From Reticulascus tulasneorum (taxonomy: Eukaryota; Ascomycota; Sordariomycetes; Glomerellales; Reticulascaceae): a stretch of 64,000 bases of DNA. Location: the NCBI GenBank assembly GCA_001557505.1, contig LSAX01000001.1:4092001-4156000 (forward strand). The letters run 5' to 3'. Shown piece after piece: positions 57,268 to 64,000 of the stretch (position 1 is the stretch's first letter; each line of letters begins with the position of its first letter). The position numbers were made by a program, and so were the translations under genes. The notes under the pieces were generated by a model. It saw only the letters and a list, made by a program, of their open reading frames with translations. It made no database searches and had not been told where the DNA came from.

Positions 57268-58632
57268 TTTGGAGGCTTTCTGTTTTTAAAATGTGATGTG
57301 GACTCAAGTGCTGCGCATGGCGAATTGTACGGGAAAGGAGAGCTCTTAATAAGACGCCCCAAGTGCCCGTAGGATGACGTACATAAACCATGCAGCAACG
57401 TTACTTTTCTTTGGTAAAGAATCGTCTGCACATCAGCCACTCCAGGCAAGGCGATGAAAGTAAAGCTAAAACAATATTAGTTTAATAAAGAGTAGTAACG
57501 TTACCGCGATCTATCAATTGCGGCGAGCAAGGCTAGAAGCCTAGAAGCGTCTTTTTAGACTTACCTAGCGTTGTAGGCGCCAAGTAATTAAGGTCCACGG
57601 GTGCCTAAGGTAGTCTTCTTGGCAGTGTTATTGCACAAGGAGGTTATTGACATCACCTACATTAAGCAAGGACTGTAAAATCCCTCGAATGCCTTCCAGC
57701 TGGCGGAGGTCCATGGTAGAGGGCTCGGCAGATGTGTCACCATCGTAGCACTCTTCTGGATCTTCTCTCCCTTCTGAATAATCATATGCCCGTATATCCC
57801 TGCGATGCTTTCTATCACTAGCCCTACTTAGCTTCTCCCTGGGATAATACAATAGAGTATCCGGGCAGGCTCTCTACGGTCATGTGCCGGCCAGGCGGTG
57901 CATCATTGACTCTGATAGCACATGAAGACTCCCTGTAGTGATATTGGAACATGGCGACTCGACGTCTTCACCCTACTCTTCATCAATTCTGCGATTATTG
58001 AATGCGATAAGAGATATTACAAACGGCTCTGAATTTGTGCCGCTACATTTTCACTTCCATGCGGCTTAGTCTTGTATAGGGAGGTCTGCTTGCTGGAACC
58101 CGAAATCCAAAAGTTTTTGGCAGAACAAGCCCGCGATACAAATCCGGCTCGTCGATTGGCAATCAGAGCATGTGGAAAGAAGAAAAACGGAGATCCGTTT
58201 GACATGTCTCTCCAGCGAAATACACCGAATGCTGTTGAAACAGCGAATGCTTTCGCAGACCGCGTGCTAGACGGCATAGATACCGCAAATTTGAGCAATC
58301 GGCCGCGCCGATGGGTCCTGAAACGGCGTATACGCGGCACAGTTGGATCCTTTGCCGCATCGACAGACTCCGAGGAGCAGAGAGTCAGTCAGAGAAGAAG
58401 AATTGGGCCCGAGGTTGTCAATGACGAGTCGCTAGTCTCGAGTTAATGAGAGGAAAGTGGGCATAAGCTTTCTGGGATGTTCTGTAGTGAAACTGGGTTA
58501 GCTAGACCGTAGAGGCTACATGTAGGTAGGTACTTAGGCCATCGAACTCAGCACCAAAAAGATAATTTTACAACAAGATTTTGATGCGACAAACCGACGA
58601 TATATTTTTAAATAGGAGAAATTTTGAGTCTA
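57268..58632. other. Intergenic with two unassigned coding-like fragments
   Basis: A minus-strand frame at 57628-57852 (74 codons, charged, 'DRKHRRDIRAYDYSEGRED') and a plus-strand frame at 58072-58446 (124 codons, no ATG start near the beginning, basic tail 'RRRIGPEVV') look coding in composition but are not recognisable. Around 57470-57600 the sequence is AT-rich and repeat-like. Both may be remnants of a decayed gene or mobile element. Confidence 0.35.
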
Positions 58633-58714
58633 GGCGCGATGGCAGAGTGGTCTAATGCGCAAGATTTGAAATCTTGTTCCCTAGGGAGCGTCGGTTCGAA
58701 CCCGGCTCGCGTCG
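58633..58714 (+). tRNA. tRNA-Ser(UGA), intronless
   Basis: The 82-nt gene folds as a class II tRNA. The acceptor stem is GGCGCGA/TCGCGTC with discriminator G. The A box is TGGCAGAGTGG. The anticodon stem is CAAGA/TCTTG with loop TTTGAAA, giving anticodon TGA for serine UCA codons. A long variable arm and B box GGTTCGAACCC follow. CCA is not encoded, as usual in eukaryotes. Confidence 0.97.
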
Positions 58715-59412
58715 GTTCATTTTTTAAAAGTCGATTTGTTGTGAATTCATTCCCTTTGGTGGTTTTTTTTTTTTTTTGTTCTTTTTGTTCTTCTGCTTTC
58801 GGGGCGATATGTTTTCTTCGCCTAGCGCCAATGTACACGGTAAACTTAATGCTGGGGCGATGGGTTTTCAAAAGCCCTGCTGGATTGCTGGGTGCAGTGG
58901 CCCAGGTTTGATCACATCCCGTCCTGAGACGAAGCAGTGACTTCATGCTCCCTGGGAAGAAATAAATATGGTGCGAGTCGGGTCGTAAGGCGCTGAGTGA
59001 GGTTCTATAGAGCTTTCCTTGCAAGGCTCTCTTGAATTCTGAACAGCCAGTGCTACCTTGGAGATGCCACAATACGATTTTACTATCAACGCATGCACAA
59101 TATATTCAGCCTGACAGAAGTATTCGGCGTCAGGAGCGATTCAATTTTGGCACGACACCGAATCTTTCAAATGAGCTTTGTGTGTAATAACTGGCTACAA
59201 GATGAGGCTTGCACCTGGAAATAATATGCTGGGGCAACCCTCAACTCTTGAATTGTTCAGATGCGGAAGAGCACGCTCGCTAAGGCTGCCCGCTACTTCT
59301 CAGAGTATCGACAAGCTATGTTGGAATCATACTTTGATCACCATAGACGGGTGCATACCTTCGTTTGACTAGCTGTTTAGGGAGTCCGCGCCGGGCCGTC
59401 GACATCATGCCC
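58715..59412. other. Intergenic, no gene seen
   Basis: Downstream of the tRNA, with a T-run of 12-13 near 58767-58779. Frames are short. A plus-strand frame at 59365-59616 is the shadow of the DUF4360 exons. Confidence 0.5.
58720..58725 (+). terminator. RNA polymerase III terminator of tRNA-Ser
   Basis: Six T residues begin 6 bases after the tRNA 3' end, sufficient for polymerase III release. Confidence 0.85.
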
Positions 59413-60199
59413 TTAGCAGTTGCGCCAGTTGGTTTGGAAGATGACATGCAGCCTTCCATCAAACGAGTCAACCTGAAAAGGATTAGTGAGCTTACTTTGT
59501 CAAGATTGTTTGAGACTCACAGTCATAGAACCCTTCGACTTGCTGCTGACAGGGGTAATTCGAACTTCGGAATTCACGTTGAGAATGGCAGTGCTATCGC
59601 CGCACTTCGACCATGATATAATATCGAGGCCGGCAAGCATCTGGTAGTTGTCTTCATAAGAGCCGACAATGCTTTTCTGGTAAACAGACTCCTACATTAT
59701 ATTAGTCTTACAACTGGATCTCAAGACAACGCTAGGGAGCACCAACCTGTCCAGTGACACCGGAGAAGGTATACGCAGCCCTGCAGGTTCCGGTCTGGTC
59801 GGAGGCCAAACTGGCATAACCGCTGAAGCGGGTGTCGATAACAGAGAACCTAAGAACTCATGATTAGATGGCAGAAGACTTCGTCGATTGCGTAATCGCT
59901 CACTGTAGACCCTGTGGGAACTTCAAGTTGATGCTGACTCTGCAGTTCTTACGGGCCTCAGCAGCCGAGGTGCCTGGTCCGGCTACCGCGATAAACTGAT
60001 CGAACGCCACATCGAAAATAGTGCCAGTAGCATCGACGTTTGCGAAGGTGTGTCCGGCGGGGCAACCGGACCCGATAGCCGTGATGCTGACAATTTGGAC
60101 CGCTCTGGCAGCCGGAACACCACCAGTAGATGGAGGAGAAACGACCAGCTGGGGAGCGGCTGCCGCAAGACCTAGAAAGAATGCGGAGAAAAGCAACAT
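59413..60199 (-). CDS. Secreted DUF4360 protein (4 exons, 209 aa)
   Basis: Exons are 60199-59904, 59849-59747, 59691-59521 and 59472-59413, with introns of 54, 55 and 48 nt. The joined frame is exactly 630 nt. The N-terminal signal peptide is 'MLLFSAFFLGLAAAAPQ' (cut about residue 16). The DUF4360 pattern is complete: 'SITAIGSGCPAGHTFANVD', 'FDQFIAVAGPGTSAAEARKNCRVSINLKFPQG', 'FSVIDTRFSGYASL', then 'SKCGDSTAILNVNSEVRI', 'GSMTVDSFDG' and the terminal 'WRNC'. Paired cysteines suggest disulfides in the secreted form. The family is common in moulds and some bacteria, and its function is unknown; members are found among small secreted proteins. The frame is open for 39 further codons upstream, but the signal peptide fixes the start at 60199. 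A TATA box precedes it. Confidence 0.93.
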
Positions 60200-62285
60200 T
60201 TTGATTGGAACAAGTATATGAAGGGGATGAGATGATGACTTAAATTGGGTTAAGGGGCAGAGGTGGTGGTGATCGAACTGAGAGCGTATGAGATAGTCTT
60301 TATAGGTCGATGCCATAAAAAGTGCATCATATCAATAGTTCAAGCACAGCATGTTCATGCATCGTACCATACCAGTCTCGCGGTTGAAAACAAGGGCAAC
60401 CATCACATGTAAGTGACAAAGCAGTAGCCATAGCGGACCAGACGCTGACTTGGCTTCTCCGTCGGCACAATGAGGTTTCATTGAGAGTCAGCTGCCTCAT
60501 TTGGAAGCGACCAGAGGTCTATCTGATGGTCGAGACTCGGCCATGCTGGGTCTAGAATATGCTGCTTGAGTATCTGCGGTGGTGAATGCTGCTGCATGGG
60601 CATTCGTCAGGCATGACTTGGCTTCGACTGAATCCACAGCTGTGTATGCTTCTTACGGACAGGCAGTGCTCTTCGGAAACTGAAAAGAGGTAAGACTGGT
60701 AACCAGAATCACGCAGCTCTCGGTTAAGAAACGCCACTCCGGCCATACTGTCACCTGCAACGGAGAAAGTTCCCAGCTGCATATGCTGAGCAGATTCCTT
60801 CACATGGCTACGCCACTCCGTCAGGTTGTAGCAGTCGATGGACAGGTTGCCCGAAGAAAGTTCGTCAAACCTCGGACTTCGATTATTTATAAACTCTGGG
60901 GCGTCAAAATGCTTCTCCTGTAAGTAGAAGCAACTCGAGCGCAGGCACAGAGAAGTAATTAAACTTCGCTGGCATTCTCCACTCTCTTCTCTTCATTAAC
61001 CTTCATTAAACTTCATGTTCATCAGGGGCTGGACACTCCCATTGGCCAACGCTTTGACCAAGTAGTTAAGCAGGTGAGCAAGCATCATATGCACGAAGGG
61101 TTTGGAGGCATAATCCAGCCAGGTCGACAAGCGAGCCCAATCTTCCCTCCGAAATGTCTGAGTTTTGGTGGTATCGATGTATGTTAATAAATTGCAAACG
61201 CATACAGAGTTGCCAACGTTTAACCTATTCAGAAGGTGGTCTCTCGGGCTTTAATCATTGGACTACCCGCCAAGGCTTTCAGCCTCCGGCACAGTTGCGT
61301 GTGGCCCCATGATAAATCCCACCTGCCGAAAGTGGCCAGCTTGGTCATAGTAGCCGACCTCCTCTCTAGGTATTGCAACCGCCCTCGTAGCTAAGCAATA
61401 TACAAGCGAGCCTCGTGCAGGTTCAACGATACACTACAGTGTGATGGGTGTGGCAATTAAGTCAGCTCGCTACATGCTGGACGCGGCCGCCCGGGGATTT
61501 TTAACCAGCGGACAGGATCTAGTCCTCTGAGGAATTGAGATCCCGTAGATTACCGTCCCGGGGATTCTACGATGTAACCCTCCCGAGCCGAAATCTCATT
61601 CGCTCTCAGATGTACATCGCCACACAGGCGTGTGATTAAGCATCTTGCTCCGTCTAAATCGTTCGGCTTCTTCAGATCATATTAGGCAAGTAACCGATGC
61701 GGCTACTTATGCTTAATTTTCGCATAACAGGCGTGCTTTGCGCAGAAACCAGATCCCACGTGCCGGTGCAAATACGTGATGCCGAAGGATGTGGCATCGA
61801 TTCCCGATAAAGTTAGTGCATGCAAATGATCGCGAAGCTACGGTAACAATGGGCCAAGTAGGGTTGGAATGCATTAGTGCTACTTATTTGGCCGAAGCGA
61901 CTACTTCGCCAGATGTATTCATGTTACTGCAGCGAACAGACCGCGATCTCGACATGTGTGAAGGCAATCATTGGGACTGAGAAGGAGGAGCAGCTTTGGT
62001 AGCCCTCTTGTTTGGCTTTACTCCCGGGAAACTACAGCTCTCTCGGAGAGGTGGGTTCCCTGCGTGCACACGATACGTTTGTATGTGACAATGCTTGCAG
62101 CCACGCACGCCAAACGCAGCACCAAGTCAACATCAGAGTCTGTAATGAGTTGGGAGACACGGGGATGATGTCCGTGCCTCTTCAATCCGTCTTTGAAAGG
62201 CCGGAGGTCCGTGTAGCGCATTAGATATGCCATGTAAGTTCATGCTATCTCGCGCTCGCACCAAGGATCCTACCAACGTCGCAAC
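60200..62285. other. Gene-poor stretch (2.1 kb)
   Basis: Only short frames. A minus-strand frame at 60552-60803 contains 'FSVAGDSMAGVAFL', loosely like the nucleophile region of an alpha/beta hydrolase, but nothing around it supports a gene. The stretch between 61440 and 61570 contains GC-rich runs without structure that I can name. Confidence 0.4.
60299..60304 (-). promoter_or_regulatory. TATA box of the DUF4360 gene
   Basis: Minus-strand TATAAA about 100 bp before the start codon at 60199. Confidence 0.5.
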
Positions 62286-64000
62286 CTAAGCACAGCATTT
62301 CTCTAGCTCCTTCACAGCCAGCCAATTATATGCCTGTAGCCATTTGGGCTCCTCGGCTCCGTATTCAACCTCGAAGTCACTCTCAAGACATCGGCGAACC
62401 ATATTGGTATATCGTCGACCAACGCACGATCCGAGATTTTCTGTTGCTATTTTGATCGCATCGCGTCGAAGAACTGCGAATGGATAAAGCTGATCCCACG
62501 TGTGCCAGAATGATCCAACAAGGTGGTTGTCCATTGCCACGTCAGCATTAATTTCAACACCCTCCATCGCTTCCTCCGTCACCGCCTGACGCAGCGACTT
62601 GATGTAGTAGTTGTAATCGACTCTCCATTTCGTCCTATGCTCGTCTTCCACCATGTCACCCTCCTGCTCGACCGGCGTGCATTGAAATAGTTAATTCGTC
62701 GAGTTTTTGAGGCAAGGTCAATCCTTCCCAAGCCGGTGTTAGATCTGGTTCAGATTCAAATGCCCACTCACATCTGTACGAAGGCGGGCCATTGCAGACA
62801 CGTATGTCTTCGATGGGCTTCCACAGTCCAATTTCAAGCAGCACAAGTCCCAGGGAGTAGTAGTCATGTCGCAATCCATAATAGGTTCTGGAGGAGTTGC
62901 AGATTCGATAGTTGGCGAGCTCAGAAGAGTCTTCACCTTCACGGACTGTAGCGTCGTACGCGAATTGCGCGAAGTACTTGTGAAGCAAGTAGGCTGGATG
63001 TTGATAGATCCCATGCATTCTATCCCAAGGCAGATGCTGTACCGGCTTGCGTAAGTTTCGACCGGCCGAGAGAAGCCAAAGCCAACGAGGTATGGCTGTC
63101 GAAGATCATAGTTCTCCCCGTGCGGTTGATCAGCTCGTTTGAAAAGTACAATGTTCTTCGAGGATATGTCTCTGTGCAGCCATCCAGCTGAATGCATCTC
63201 AAACACATATGTGGCGATAGCCTTCGCCAATTCGAAGCGATCGTCAAGCATAGGAATCGCGCGCGATTTATCTGAGCCGGCAATTAAGTCGTGAAGTGTT
63301 ATAGGCTCCACCATAGGGCTAGCGACGTCTGGCAGCTGATACGCAATACTCGCCCGGGTCGATTCCGGTGTCGCCATGAAGCCTAAGCATCGGAGTGTTC
63401 TGAGATTATTCGCGGTTTTCGGTACGCTCAGAAGGACTGCAAGTTTGCAAATGTTCTTATAGGCGATCTCTTTTGATGCATCCCATGCCAATGTTGTATG
63501 TTTAGTTTCGACAAACACGCGGTGCTGCTGGCCTGACGAATCCGTGAAAGTTGCCAAACTGCAGTCGCTTCCATCCAGCTCTAACTGTGCTGGCAAGAGG
63601 TCCAGTCGCTTATGGTCTTCGTCCAGGTCTGGGGTGTTTGAATGAATTTCTAATGCGTGGGAAGCAATGGACGAGATGACGCCGTGAGTGCGTGTTCCGG
63701 CGCTAACATTCAAGTCGCCAAGTCCAGAGTTCAAAGACTGGAGCTGGACAAGGAGCTCGCGATTGGCGGATGCGACTACGGATGCTAGCACATCCCGGCT
63801 GATTGTGACACTAATATCGTGTGGATGTAGGCTGTAGAGGTTGTCATTGTAGTATCTCAGTTGGCTGAGGAGTTTCTCAAAGCCATCCTTGTCTCTGATG
63901 GCCCATTGCAGCTTTGAAATTATGGACAATGTTTTCTTAGCATAGCTATGCCTCGTTCCATGTGCATTCTTGGTCTCTATCGCAGCCCCATGTGCTAGTA
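62286..64000 (-). CDS. HeLo-associated kinase-like protein, 5' end outside window, two frame shifts
   Basis: The frame is open from the window edge. 'SIISKLQWAIRDKDGFEKLL' is the end-of-HeLo pattern of mould prion-inhibition/cell-death proteins. A kinase-like domain follows: a candidate Lys in 'VFVETKH' (near 63510), catalytic loop 'GWLHRDISSKNIVLF', and 'YLVGFGFSRP' where the metal-binding Asp of DFG is replaced by Gly. Near 63030-63060 the frame shifts to one carrying 'YQHPAY' and 'RHDYYSLGLVLLEIGLW' (typical kinase C-lobe). At 62659-62661, in a GGG run, it shifts back to the original phase and ends with 'RYTNMVRRCLESDFEVEY', the normal C-terminus. No intron of normal size explains either shift (a 26-nt removal at the first would work). 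It is either a pseudogene or carries two sequence errors. Such proteins belong to fungal programmed cell-death networks. Confidence 0.75.

Noticed and set aside
60552..60803. Possible alpha/beta hydrolase fragment
   Set aside because: Only a loose G-D-S-x-A-G resemblance; no upstream or downstream hydrolase segments in any frame.
1..64000. CRISPR arrays, bacterial operons, ribosome binding sites, riboswitches
   Set aside because: The window is fungal nuclear DNA; no spaced direct-repeat array or prokaryotic signal is seen.

Overview
The window is nuclear DNA of a filamentous ascomycete (Pezizomycotina). The evidence is short spliceosomal introns (mostly 48-79 nt, GT-AG), gene families typical of moulds (HET, modin-like, NACHT/ankyrin, HeLo-kinase, Zn2Cys6 factors, DUF4360), a eukaryotic-type tRNA-Ser, and a Fot1-type DNA transposon carrying C-to-T nonsense changes as left by repeat-induced point mutation (RIP). 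Species and chromosome cannot be read from the sequence. All products are homology-style readings by eye; no database search was run.

Layout. 1.2-6.5 kb: a divergent pair of a membrane-anchored modin-like protein (minus) and a HET-domain protein (plus). 7.3-12.0 kb: a BTB-like protein and a small polyproline protein. 12.0-20.8 kb: a gene-poor island holding a complete but dead Fot1/pogo element (17988-19818) with intact 44-bp ends and TA duplications. 20.8-31.7 kb: housekeeping and regulatory genes, namely a Bem3-type PX-PH-RhoGAP, a large War1-like Zn2Cys6 factor and a serine-rich protein. 31.7-37.4 kb: no supported gene. 37.4-40.5 kb: a serine beta-lactamase-fold hydrolase facing a TauD-type dioxygenase. 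41.8-48.3 kb: an NLR-type protein (alpha/beta hydrolase, NACHT, ankyrin-like) followed by an OTU-like protease candidate with a SUMO-interacting motif and four acidic/basic repeats. 49.0-57.3 kb: a short-chain dehydrogenase and a Zn2Cys6 factor sharing one promoter region, then a secreted amidohydrolase and a bacterial-looking GH20 hexosaminidase. 58.6 kb: tRNA-Ser(UGA). 59.4-60.2 kb: a secreted DUF4360 protein. 62.3-64.0 kb: the 3' part of a HeLo-associated kinase gene with two opposite frame shifts, running off the window.

How it fits together. Five of the roughly 16 protein genes (modin-like, HET, hydrolase-NACHT-ankyrin, OTU-like, HeLo-kinase) belong to or sit beside families tied to fungal self/non-self recognition and regulated cell death, which makes this an allorecognition-rich accessory region. 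A second theme is catabolism or small-molecule chemistry (SDR, regulator, amidohydrolase, GH20, dioxygenase, esterase-like hydrolase). The most unusual candidate is the OTU-like protein next to the NLR gene. The best-supported mobile feature is the RIP-killed Fot1 copy.
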